64,000 nt of DNA from JBFAPK01 sp040676675. Its GTDB lineage: Bacteria > Actinomycetota > Actinomycetes > Mycobacteriales > Micromonosporaceae. The DNA lies in NCBI RefSeq assembly GCF_040676675.1, contig NZ_JBFAPK010000001.1:124001-188000 (forward strand). The letters are read 5' to 3'. A program made the translations under genes and the position numbers. The notes beneath the pieces are model-generated. The model was given only the letters and a program-made list of their open reading frames with translations, did no database searches and was not told where the DNA came from. Of this stretch, positions 17,499 to 25,534 are shown piece after piece. How positions within the stretch are numbered: the first letter of the stretch is position 1; each line of letters opens with the position of its first letter.

Positions 17499-18302
17499 GT
17501 GTCACAGTCGATTCGCCGCGCGATCGACCTTCTGCGTCGATCGGCGGAGCACCCGCTGACACTCACCGAGGCGGCGGACGTGCTCGGCGTCCACAAGTCC
17601 ACGGCCCTGCGGATCCTCCAGACACTGGAGTCCGCGAGATTCGTCCGCCGGACCGGCACGGGGACCTACGTGCTCGGCAGCGGACTGATCGAGCTGTCGG
17701 AACTCGCGCTCGGCTCGATGGACCTGCGACAGCTCGCCGCCACGCAGCTACGTATCCTGCAACGCGAGACCGGGCACACCGTGCACCTGGCGCAACTGAC
17801 CGGCGACGAAATCATCTATATCGACAAGGTAGACAGCCAGGCGTTCGACGCCGTGAAGCTGCCGTCCCGGGTGGGGCGCGCAGTATCGCTCTACGCGAGC
17901 GCCGTCGGCAAGACCATCCTGGCCTACCTGCCCCGCGAGGAACGCGATCGGCTCCTGTCCCACGTCGTCTTCGAGCGGTTCACCGACACGACCTTCGCCG
18001 ACCGCGACCGCCTCGAAGCCGAACTCTCCCGCATCCGCGAGCACGGCTGGGCCAGCGACAACGGCGAGCACGATGCCTACGTCATGTGCGTGGCGGCACC
18101 GATCAGGGACTTCCGCGGCCACGTCGTCGCCGCCATCTCCATCACCGCGATCGAGGTCATCGCGAGCCTCGACAAGCTGAAGGCCAACCTTCCGACGCTA
18201 CTGGAGACCGCGAACCAGATCTCCGCGGAACTCGGCTACACCTCTTCGGCCGCGGTGACGCCCGCCGGGCGGACCACGGCGGCGGCAGGAACCGGAGGGT
18301 AA
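17499..18302 (+). CDS. IclR-family transcriptional regulator
   Basis: The 267-residue protein has an N-terminal winged helix-turn-helix (about 5-60, TLTEAADVLGVHKSTALRIL). The C-terminal IclR effector-binding domain (about 75-250) shows LYASAVGKTILAYLP and AAPIRDFRGHVVAAISI. GTG 17499 has a GAGGGAGA site. It is divergent from the sugar-acid operon and probably represses it until a pathway intermediate binds, as known for IclR members such as KdgR. The C-terminal tail rich in Ala, Thr and Gly is likely unstructured. Confidence 0.93.
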   Translation: MSQSIRRAIDLLRRSAEHPLTLTEAADVLGVHKSTALRILQTLESARFVRRTGTGTYVLGSGLIELSELALGSMDLRQLAATQLRILQRETGHTVHLAQLTGDEIIYIDKVDSQAFDAVKLPSRVGRAVSLYASAVGKTILAYLPREERDRLLSHVVFERFTDTTFADRDRLEAELSRIREHGWASDNGEHDAYVMCVAAPIRDFRGHVVAAISITAIEVIASLDKLKANLPTLLETANQISAELGYTSSAAVTPAGRTTAAAGTGG

Positions 18303-18417
18303 CGGTCACCGGCGCGGACATCGACGACTGGACCGACGACATCTGGCGTCGTCGCCAGCCTGGCCCGCACCCTGCCGTCCGACCGGACGACCGCGCTGCC
18401 CGGCCTCCCGGTGCCGC

Positions 18418-18545
18418 CTGGACCCGACCGGGACCGGCCGAACCTGGTGGGCGATGCGGTGGAAGCCCGCGTTGAACGCCTTCGCGATCACCTTCAGCGA
18501 CCGCTCCCAGCAGCTGAAACCTACTAGCCAAGATCGCCGAAAGCA
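18418..18545 (+). pseudogene. IS256-type transposase C-terminal relic
   Basis: The frame encodes LDPTGTGRTWWAMRWKPALN followed by AFAITFSDR. This closely resembles the C-terminal end of actinobacterial IS256-family (Mutator) transposases, where an Asp-Pro-Thr-Gly linker precedes a Trp-Lys-x-Ala-Leu-Asn-Ala-Phe motif. Nothing upstream in the same frame resembles the DDE catalytic part, so only the tail remains. Confidence 0.6.
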
Positions 18546-18599
18546 CCGTCGGCGTGACAGACCCGCCCGCGAGGAAACCGGTGAGCGGCGGCGGTGGCG

Positions 18600-18726
18600 G
18601 TCTGGACCGCGGAGCACCTCGCCACTTTCCTGGGCGCCGTCGGCTACGACTGCTGTTCGCGTGCTGTGGCTGACCACGCTGCGCGGCCTGCTCCGCGGCG
18701 AGATGTGCGGGCTGCGGTGGAGCGCC
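18600..18726 (+). pseudogene. Tyrosine-recombinase relic with frameshift
   Basis: One frame gives VWTAEHLATFLGAVGYD, and after a shift near 18,655 another gives VLWLTTLRGLLRGEMCGLRW. Together they match the start of the catalytic domain of phage-type integrases (WTxEQ...FL... then the box I Arg region GLRRGE...GLRW). The box I Arg region reads LLRGE. The rest of the catalytic domain is missing, and the minus-strand gene ending at 18,778 follows directly. Confidence 0.65.
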
Positions 18727-18777
18727 GCGGTAACCGTTGCCTGCACCGGCCGTTCAGGGCGTGGGTGCGAGCGCTCG

Positions 18778-19512
18778 TTAGCGAAAGATCGCCAGCGCCC
18801 ACATCTTGAGAACGCGATCCTTCTCGTCCCAGGTCTCCACTTTGCCGAGCACGCGGGCCGGAAACGACGCTTTGCCCTCCGGAAGCACATCCTGCTCACG
18901 TAGTCCGCTCCGGGTGATCTTCACGCGAACATGGGCGTCGCCGGAGGGGTACGGCGCGCGCAACCGCAGGTAGTCCTGGTCCGACCCGTCGCGCTCCTCG
19001 TACTCCTCGAAGCGCCCCTCGATCGACAGGAACATTCTGCTGTCACTCAGTCGCGCACCGCCTGTCGCGTTGTCGCCGAAGCTCCGGTGCGCGTGGACCT
19101 CGCCCTTGTGGAAGTCCGCGTACACGATCGCGTTGGCCTTCTCGAGTTCCTGCACGACCGTGCGGATGGCGGTTATGGGCCGCTCCTCGGCCTCGAAGGT
19201 CTGCCTCTCCTCGCCGTCCCGGATCCGGACCGCGCCGAGTTTGAACCAGCGAATCTTGACCTCGCCCTGCCCCTCCGCGCTCTCCCGGGTGTACTGCTCC
19301 ACCTGCCTCTTGAGCGCCCGCACGTTCCCCCGGTACTGGAACATCTCCATGACCAGGGTCTCGTTGAGATACATCAGGAACTCGTTGGCGCCGATGCCAT
19401 CCGTCCCGTCGCGGAGGCGGCGCCTACGGCGTTCGTACAGCACCACCGCGGCGGCCACGAGAGCCGCGCCGGTGAGTATGAGAGCCCAGAACCACGGGTT
19501 ATCGGCAGCCAC
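18778..19512 (-). CDS. Single-helix membrane protein of the vWA operon
   Basis: The 244-residue protein starts at GTG 19512 inside the last codons of the vWA gene (14-base overlap, AAGGAG site). Residues about 6-26 (FWALILTGAALVAAAVVLYE) form one transmembrane helix followed by an Arg-rich stop-transfer stretch, so the rest is probably cytoplasmic. It contains a helical region (LVMEMFQYRGNVRALKRQVE) and a beta-rich C-terminal half. No named family was recognised. As the third coupled gene it probably forms a membrane complex with the two extracytoplasmic binding-fold proteins. Confidence 0.8.
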   Translation of the reverse strand: MAADNPWFWALILTGAALVAAAVVLYERRRRRLRDGTDGIGANEFLMYLNETLVMEMFQYRGNVRALKRQVEQYTRESAEGQGEVKIRWFKLGAVRIRDGEERQTFEAEERPITAIRTVVQELEKANAIVYADFHKGEVHAHRSFGDNATGGARLSDSRMFLSIEGRFEEYEERDGSDQDYLRLRAPYPSGDAHVRVKITRSGLREQDVLPEGKASFPARVLGKVETWDEKDRVLKMWALAIFR

Positions 19513-21085
19513 GGATCTCCTTGAATGCCTCGGACAGGGATGTCCCGTTCGCGTCGACCATGCGCCCGCCGGTGGCTTTCGCCGCTCGGTCCAGTTCCCC
19601 CGGGTTGGCTTCGGCGAGGCGGACGGTGTAGGTGTGCACAGCCTTCGCCGCGGGCGGCCGCGCCTCGTAGTTGCGCAGGAAACCCTGCAGGTTGATCCCG
19701 GTATTGTTCTCACCATCGGTCATCAGGACGATCGTGACCGGCCGCTCGGGGTGATCCCGGGTCATGGTTTCGGCCTTCCCGTACGCGGCATCCAGAGCCG
19801 ACCACACGCCGGTGGTTCGGTCGAACTGCTCGGTGGCGACGTAGTCCCGGATGGCGTCGAGGTCGGACGGCCCGGAGATGGTGAAGTCCCGCTGGTCGAG
19901 CACCCGGCCGCCGAAACGCATGATGGTGAACTTCTCGCCCTTGTAGAAGCGCACGAACTTGCCCGTCGCGGACGGGTCGGCACCGCTGAAGCCGGCGAAC
20001 GTGGCCCGCAGGGCGGCGATTCGCGACCCCCTCATCGACGCGGAGAAATCGAGTACGAATATCAGGTGCGAAGGATTGCGCGACTGCGGCTTGGCGTATT
20101 CGGCGACGAGCCGGTCGATGGTTTCCTTGCGCTCCGGAAAGTACAGGGTGTTGGTGCTGAAGTCGCGGAACCGAGGGTCACGCGGGACCTGGCCGTTCAG
20201 CGGACGACGCAGAGTCCGCTCCATAATCTCGCGCTGCGCGCGCTCAGACCGAAACCAGTTGACGACCATCTCGTAGCTGTCCCGCTTCGCGGGTTGGAGC
20301 AGCAACATCGGGTAATCGGCGAGAATGATGCCGTCGCGCGGGTAAAGGATCTCCAGCGGCTCGCGCAGCCTGCCGCTGGCATTCAAGGAGAGCAGTACGG
20401 ATTCGTAGTTGATCAACGCGTCCGCGGCGTCCTGATTGCTCAGGTAGGAGTCGGCGAGCCGCCGCGAGGTGTCCTCGGTGAGGGTGAGCCCGGTGAAGAA
20501 GCCACGGAGTCGATCGCAGGTGATGTCCTGCTCGCGCAGGGCGCCGCCGGTTCCCGCCGCCGCCGTGGCGACGCCGATCAGTGCGGAAAGAGCGCTGCCC
20601 GCGTGCTGCGGATCCGCCATTCCGAAGCGCACCACCCCCATAGCCGAATGGTCGGCCAGATCCGACCACGAAAGATGCCGATCCGTCGTGGAGGTTCTGA
20701 GTAGATCCGCGATTTTCGGTTTGACACCGATGGCCAGCGGCGAAAACATGAACCTGCTGCTGATCGGCCGCTCGCCGGTGAAGCCGATCTGCTTCAGCCT
20801 CAGCTCGAAATAGCGGTCCGTGGACAACCACGCAATGTCGTGCTGATAATTTCCCGGATTCAGATCATTGGTCGCGTCGATCGTTCCACGGTGTTCCATA
20901 ACGAGTTCGATGCCGGTGTCCCGCCGCAGCTCGTCGAGCAGCGGCTGCATGTCCGTCAGCTCGGAGGAGGCGAGCACCCGCAAGGTGGTGTGCGGTGGCG
21001 GCTGCTCGGGCGCGGTACACCCGGCGACCATCCCGAGCGCGACGCACAGTACCGCACCGGCGAACCTTCGGGGGCCGGGCCGCAT
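19499..21085 (-). CDS. Lipoprotein with binding fold and vWA domain
   Basis: The 528-residue product has a lipoprotein signal with VAGC (Cys 23). A periplasmic-binding-protein-like domain (about 35-310) with TTLRVLASSELTDMQPLL is followed by a von Willebrand A domain (about 335-520). Its metal-ion-dependent adhesion site reads DFSASM (about 342), with a later TDGEN. Such vWA domains bind Mg and mediate protein contacts. ATG 21085 overlaps the stop of the previous gene as TGATG. It should sit on the outer face of the membrane and bind a ligand or partner protein. Confidence 0.85.
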   Translation of the reverse strand: MRPGPRRFAGAVLCVALGMVAGCTAPEQPPPHTTLRVLASSELTDMQPLLDELRRDTGIELVMEHRGTIDATNDLNPGNYQHDIAWLSTDRYFELRLKQIGFTGERPISSRFMFSPLAIGVKPKIADLLRTSTTDRHLSWSDLADHSAMGVVRFGMADPQHAGSALSALIGVATAAAGTGGALREQDITCDRLRGFFTGLTLTEDTSRRLADSYLSNQDAADALINYESVLLSLNASGRLREPLEILYPRDGIILADYPMLLLQPAKRDSYEMVVNWFRSERAQREIMERTLRRPLNGQVPRDPRFRDFSTNTLYFPERKETIDRLVAEYAKPQSRNPSHLIFVLDFSASMRGSRIAALRATFAGFSGADPSATGKFVRFYKGEKFTIMRFGGRVLDQRDFTISGPSDLDAIRDYVATEQFDRTTGVWSALDAAYGKAETMTRDHPERPVTIVLMTDGENNTGINLQGFLRNYEARPPAAKAVHTYTVRLAEANPGELDRAAKATGGRMVDANGTSLSEAFKEIRGCR

Positions 21086-22254
21086 CAGCAACCGCCGATC
21101 GTAATGATCAGCTTCTCGAACAGGTCGAGCGGCGGCAGGTACGCCCGGGTGTGATTGTTGTCCGAAGGCGGCACCTCGATCCCGCGCTCGGCGAGCAAGC
21201 CGGCCAGCAGGGGGCTCGCCGTATCCTGGTCCGCGTCGAGCACCCGGAAACCAAGCTCGACCGCCCGCGCGCGCAGCTCCGGATCGGTACGCAGCAGATC
21301 ACCGACCTTCCTTCCGCTCTCGTTGAGCGCGATGAACGATGGCTGGGTCTCGAAATGGTCGGCGGGGTAGAGGAGCACGCGGTCCTCGTCGGGTTTTCCT
21401 TGAGGACGCCGCAACTGGTGGGCGAGGTACTGATGCTCGTAGATCACGACGATCGGCGCGATCCGCATCCCCTCCGGGGAGAGGTAGTAGGGAACCCGAT
21501 CGGCCGTGGGTGCACCCTGTGCGCGGTAGAGCGGTTTCAGTGACTGGGCGAGTGCGGCCACCTCACTCTCGGCCGACGCGGCCCTGCCGTTGTTCTTCGC
21601 GTAGGCGATCAGACCCTGGTACGTGCCGCCGGAGTTGGACAGACACACGTCCGCGGTGTGGGCGAGCACCAGGTTGCTGTTCTCGATCCCGTAGTTGCGG
21701 ATGCCGATGTCGTTCCAGCGCACGCCTACTTCGCTGAGCTGGACGAATCTACCGAGGTTGATCTTGTAGTAGAGGGGGTTGCTGCCGTTGGGATTCATGG
21801 CCGTAGCGACGCCCGCGTCCTGCAGCGCACGCGCGTACGGGCGGTAGGTGGCGAGCACGATCGGGCTGACGAACGGGAGGTACGCGTGGGCTTCCTTGTT
21901 GCTCTTCAACCTGGTGGACATGATCAAATCAGCCGCCGGCTGACCGGACGGGAAGACGAAGTCGTACTTGTCGACGTCATGCGTGGCGATCTCACGTGAC
22001 CCGGTGTTGTCGACGAGCACCTCGATCTGCTTGCGCCGCAGAATCTCCCGCACCTTTGAGTCACGGAAGAAGTCGACCTTCGAGGCCATCTTGCCCTTCA
22101 CGACGGTGACCGCAGGCACCGCCGGCGTCCGCGCCGGCCGGATCACGACCAACGGCAGCCCCATCACGAGGAGGCCGACCAGGCCGAGAACCAGTACGGG
22201 CGCGAGGCCAGGACGAGTTGGAGGTTGTCTGATCTTCAGGTCCGGCTCGGCCAC
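21085..22254 (-). CDS. Membrane-anchored extracellular binding-fold protein
   Basis: The 389-residue protein begins at GTG 22254. One N-terminal transmembrane helix (about 19-40, VLVLGLVGLLVMGLPLVVI) without a cleavage motif anchors an extracellular domain that resembles ABC solute-binding proteins (VVKGKMASKVDFFRDSKVRE, KYDFVFPSGQPAADLI, PFVSPIVLATYRPY). No permease or ATPase is nearby, so transport is unlikely. It is the first of three coupled genes with the vWA lipoprotein and the one-helix protein and may act as sensor or scaffold. Confidence 0.82.
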   Translation of the reverse strand: MAEPDLKIRQPPTRPGLAPVLVLGLVGLLVMGLPLVVIRPARTPAVPAVTVVKGKMASKVDFFRDSKVREILRRKQIEVLVDNTGSREIATHDVDKYDFVFPSGQPAADLIMSTRLKSNKEAHAYLPFVSPIVLATYRPYARALQDAGVATAMNPNGSNPLYYKINLGRFVQLSEVGVRWNDIGIRNYGIENSNLVLAHTADVCLSNSGGTYQGLIAYAKNNGRAASAESEVAALAQSLKPLYRAQGAPTADRVPYYLSPEGMRIAPIVVIYEHQYLAHQLRRPQGKPDEDRVLLYPADHFETQPSFIALNESGRKVGDLLRTDPELRARAVELGFRVLDADQDTASPLLAGLLAERGIEVPPSDNNHTRAYLPPLDLFEKLIITIGGC

Positions 22255-22662
22255 ACGCCCTCCAGCGGTTCACTCCACAGCCTGATCGACATTCACGGTT
22301 ACGCCAATTGGTAAACGCGATACAAAGGCTCGATAACGCTTTGATCCAGGGGCATGACCGATCTACGACAAAAGCCCGGCCAGGGCGGGCCATCATTTCG
22401 CTGGCGTCACCTTCGACACGCACGGCGGCCACCGCAAGCAACGCCGGACCCCGACGGCATCACCACGAGCAAGGCCGTCGACGGTAGACATAAACGTACC
22501 CCGATCCGGCCACGGCAGCCAGGACGGCCCACGGCTCGGCTCACGGTTTCCGTGATCAATCCCTCCTGGGTAAGCCCACTGCCTGCCTTCGACGTGAACA
22601 GGGCGACAATGTCGGTCTGATGTGGACGCTCGCGGGGCGCCCACGGAGGAGACGCCCTGACG
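22255..22662. other. Geneless stretch upstream of two divergent units
   Basis: About 400 bases between the vWA operon start and the subtilisin relic. It should contain the vWA operon promoter. A weak resemblance to an IS-type transposase (ITTSKAVDGRHKR) was seen on the plus strand near 22,460, but it is too short to call. Confidence 0.4.
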
Positions 22663-23320
22663 ATGCGTTTGAGAAAGCTGTCGGCCGTCTTGCTGGCCGC
22701 GGGGTGACAACGGTGCTCACCACGCCGATGCCCGCGACGGCCGGACCGGTCCAGGCCGGGACGACGGCCGCGACACCACAGGCAGAACCGGTCCGCGTCA
22801 CGCTGATCACCGGTGACGAGGTGGCCGTGAACGCGCACGGCACCGCCCTCACACCCGCGCCGGGACGAGCCGGCATCCCGGTCATGCGCCAGGTTCTGAA
22901 CGGCGACCAGTACGTGATCCCCGCCGACGCGCTGCCGTTGCTCCGGTCCGGCCGGCTGGATCAGCGGTTGTTCGGCGTCACCGCGCCGCAGAGGTTCGGC
23001 TACACCGGGCGTCGGGACCTGCCGCTGCTGGTGCAGTACCCGAAGTCCGGCGCGAGCAGAGGCCCGGCCGGCGCGCGCGCCGCGGTCGGCGCGAAGGCCC
23101 GGGTGAGCCGCGACCTCGATCGGGTCGGGATGCTGGCGGTACACGCGCGCAGCGACCAGGCCGCTCTGTGGTCCTCGCTGACCAGTGGTACGACCAAGGC
23201 CCGTACCCTGCGCGCGGGTGTGCAGCGGGTCTACCTGGACGGCAAGCTCCGTTCCAGCGATGACGTCAGCAACCCGCAGGTCGGCGCGCCGACCGCCTGG
23301 CAGCAGGCGACCTGCGTATC
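22663..23320 (+). pseudogene. Subtilisin-like (S8) protease, frameshifted and truncated
   Basis: A GGAGGA site and ATG 22663 start a signal peptide (MRLRKLSAVLLAAG) that hits a stop at 22705. One missing base in the G run near 22,701-22,704 would restore VTTVLTTPMPATAGPVQAG and the rest of the frame. Then follows the S8 propeptide as in large actinobacterial subtilases (VRVTLITGDEVAVNAHG, GVQRVYLDGKLRSSDD, VGAPTAWQQ). The sequence departs from the family right where the catalytic domain should begin (near 23,310). No active protease can be made. Confidence 0.8.
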
Positions 23321-23382
23321 AGGCTGCGGAATGTGCCGATCGGCATATGGCCGTGCGGCTCGTCCGCGGACACGCTGAACCC

Positions 23383-23919
23383 ATGAAAATTGCTCTCCTC
23401 GCAATGACGGCGGCAGCCGCCGTTGGTACACCAGCCGCCGCTGGCACGCCAGTTGCCGATCCGACGATGCCTCCGCCCGTCCCCAGCACCCCCGGCGCGC
23501 GCGTACGCGGCGTCGGTCAATTCACCTACGACGAACCTGGAGTGCAGGGCCACCGGATCCGGTTCAGCATCAGAGCCAAAGTGGCAGCAAGCGGTACGAC
23601 CAACGGAGTCCTCGGTTACCGGCACCTGCTACCCGATGGACAGGTCCTCGGCGAGGGTTACGCGGAAGTTACCTGCGTTAATGTCCAGCAAGGCACGGCA
23701 TTGGTGGCCGCCGTCGTCCGTGAAGGCCACGGCAGCGTCCGCAACCACGGCTTCTACCTCAAGATCGTTGATGGCGGTGAACGGCGACCCGACCACATCG
23801 AGACGCTTCAGGCCCAGGATGGCCCCACACGTCCACCGCGATACTGCATCGACACCGCGATCGATCCGACCCTCAAGCGCTATCCGATCGAACATGGCGG
23901 GTACCAGATCCGATTTTAA
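23383..23919 (+). CDS. Secreted protein of unknown function
   Basis: The 178-residue product has a short signal peptide (MKIALLAMTAAAAVGTPAAAG) and a beta-rich mature domain with two Cys (TCVNVQQG and YCIDTAID) that could form a disulfide. No known family was recognised. The ATG lies about 60 bases after the breakpoint of the subtilisin relic. AT content is slightly higher than in surrounding genes. Its short mature part with a repeated Gly/Val pattern could be a lipocalin-like or jelly-roll fold, but this is a guess. Confidence 0.6.
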   Translation: MKIALLAMTAAAAVGTPAAAGTPVADPTMPPPVPSTPGARVRGVGQFTYDEPGVQGHRIRFSIRAKVAASGTTNGVLGYRHLLPDGQVLGEGYAEVTCVNVQQGTALVAAVVREGHGSVRNHGFYLKIVDGGERRPDHIETLQAQDGPTRPPRYCIDTAIDPTLKRYPIEHGGYQIRF

Positions 23920-23959
23920 TCTCGGATAGCGCGCGTACGTTGTCGAACAACCATGGAGT

Positions 23960-24120
23960 TCATGGTCCGGCTGCCGCCGCCGTGGGCGCGCAGGACCTGA
24001 ACGCTGTGCCTGCCCAGGCGACCGCACGCCGCCCGGCTGCGGTCTTGGGAGCGCCTTCGACGATCTGGTAGCCGCCATTGGTCCCAGTTCCGCTCGACAG
24101 TCAGCACGCTGCCGGCCGTG
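23960..24120 (-). pseudogene. Tyrosine-recombinase central fragment, frameshifted
   Basis: On the minus strand three frames give consecutive pieces of an integrase: GSVLTVERNW, then NGGYQIVEGAPKTAAGRRAV, then VQVLRAHGGG. In phage-type integrases this order (VLTV...VEGxPKTAAGRRTVALDxxTVxxLRAHR) links the box I Arg and box II His-x-x-Arg regions. Neither box is preserved here, and each junction needs a frameshift. Confidence 0.6.
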
Positions 24121-24250
24121 GACGGGTGCCGAGACAGCCCGGTGAAAGCCGCATGTAAGCCCGTGCTGGTCCACCGAGCCGGCGTAGAAATTGCCGATCG
24201 TAAACACGAAGCCGGCAAGAAGTGTCGTCCCTACCTCTCGGAGTCATTGA

Positions 24251-25498
24251 ATGGCAGAAAAGTCCGCTCGCAACTGGCGACGCCACCTCGCGTTGGTTGC
24301 CGCCCTCGTGGTCGGGTCGCTGGGCCTACACGTATCGTCGGCGCAGGCGAGAGAGGCGGTGTCACTACTCGATTGCCCGACCATCCCACCCGTCCACGAC
24401 CCGGCCGTCATCAAGACCGTCCACCGGCTCGCCCGTGTCCGTGCCGTGTCCGACAAGGTGATGTTGGCCGCCTTCGAGACCGGCTGGGTCGAGTCGCACA
24501 TGAACAACCTGCCGTGTGGCGACCTCGACTCAGTCGGCGTGTTTCAGCAGCGCCCGAGCCAGGGCTGGGGCACGCGGGAGCAAATCATGAACGTCGAGTA
24601 CGCCACCACGAAGTTCCTGGACGCGGCTATCGCCGTCGAGCGCAGGTCTCCCGGACTCAGCGCGCCGCAGGTGGCGCAGGAAGTGCAGCGGTCGTGCTGC
24701 CCGGAAAAGTACGGCCAGGCGGAGGGCATCGCACGGAACCTGATCGCGCTGGCGATCCGGGCCAACGCGGAGCGCATCTCCGATTGGAGTGGTGACGGGC
24801 ATGCGGATTTGTTGGCGGTGGATCCTGGCGGGGCGCTCTGGTACTACCCGAACAATCAGCTGCGGTTGAGCGGGCGGGAGTTGCTGGGTGAGGGTTGGGC
24901 ATCGTTCCTGCATGTGAAGGCCGCGGACTGGAGTGGTGACGGTTTCGCCGACGTGATCGCCGTCGATCCAGCTGGCGACCTGTGGTACTACCCGCACCAA
25001 GGCACTGGTCTCGCCGGCCGGCAGCGGATCGGCGTGGGTTGGCAGGGGTTTCGGCACGTGATGGCGGCCGACTGGAGTGGTGACGGGCACGCGGACATCA
25101 TCGGCGTGACCGCCAGCGGGGACCTGTTGTATTACCCGCACCAAGGCGATGGGCTGGCCGCGCCCGAGCGAATCGGCGAGGGCTGGGGAGGATTCCGGCA
25201 CGTCATGGCGGCGGACTGGAGTGGTGACGGTTTCGCCGACGTGATCGCCGTCGATCCAGCTGGCGACCTGTGGTACTACCCGCACCAGGGCACTGGTCTC
25301 GCTGGCCGGGAGCGGATCGGTACCGGCTGGAACACCTTCCAGGTCGTCCGCGCGATGGACTTCTCGGGTGACGGCTTCGCGGACATTGTCGCTGTCGATG
25401 CCGCAGGCGATCTCTGGTACTACCCACACCAGGGCAACGGGCTCGACGCAGGCCAGCACATCGGCGCCGGCTGGGGCGGCTTCACACACATCCTGTAG
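24251..25498 (+). CDS. Secreted lysozyme-like protein with five FG-GAP/tachylectin-type repeats
   Basis: The 415-residue product has a signal peptide (LVAALVVGSLGLHVSSAQA). A transglycosylase-like domain (about 45-170) follows, with the catalytic-Glu candidate in FETGWVESHMNN and the conserved SVGVFQQRPSQGWGT. Five repeats of about 47 residues complete it, each reading roughly DWSGDGxADxxxVDxxGxLWYYPHQG...GxGWxxF; the Asp-rich loops resemble Ca-binding FG-GAP/VCBS blades or tachylectin lectin blades. Repeats 2 and 4 are nearly identical at the DNA level (24,922 and 25,210 onward). It probably binds and perhaps cuts cell-wall glycans. Confidence 0.82.
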   Translation: MAEKSARNWRRHLALVAALVVGSLGLHVSSAQAREAVSLLDCPTIPPVHDPAVIKTVHRLARVRAVSDKVMLAAFETGWVESHMNNLPCGDLDSVGVFQQRPSQGWGTREQIMNVEYATTKFLDAAIAVERRSPGLSAPQVAQEVQRSCCPEKYGQAEGIARNLIALAIRANAERISDWSGDGHADLLAVDPGGALWYYPNNQLRLSGRELLGEGWASFLHVKAADWSGDGFADVIAVDPAGDLWYYPHQGTGLAGRQRIGVGWQGFRHVMAADWSGDGHADIIGVTASGDLLYYPHQGDGLAAPERIGEGWGGFRHVMAADWSGDGFADVIAVDPAGDLWYYPHQGTGLAGRERIGTGWNTFQVVRAMDFSGDGFADIVAVDAAGDLWYYPHQGNGLDAGQHIGAGWGGFTHIL

Positions 25499-25510
25499 TC
25501 GGCTGGGTGG

Positions 25511-25534
25511 CCCGGGGGGCATCTCACCCCCGGG
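25511..25534 (+). terminator. Terminator after the repeat protein
   Basis: An 8-bp perfect stem (CCCGGGGG at 25511-25518 with CCCCCGGG at 25527-25534) with an 8-base loop lies 12 bases after the stop. Confidence 0.5.

Noticed and set aside
22430..22620. IS5-like transposase fragment (ITTSKAVDGRHKR)
   Set aside because: The match is about a dozen residues with no second motif; not enough to call.
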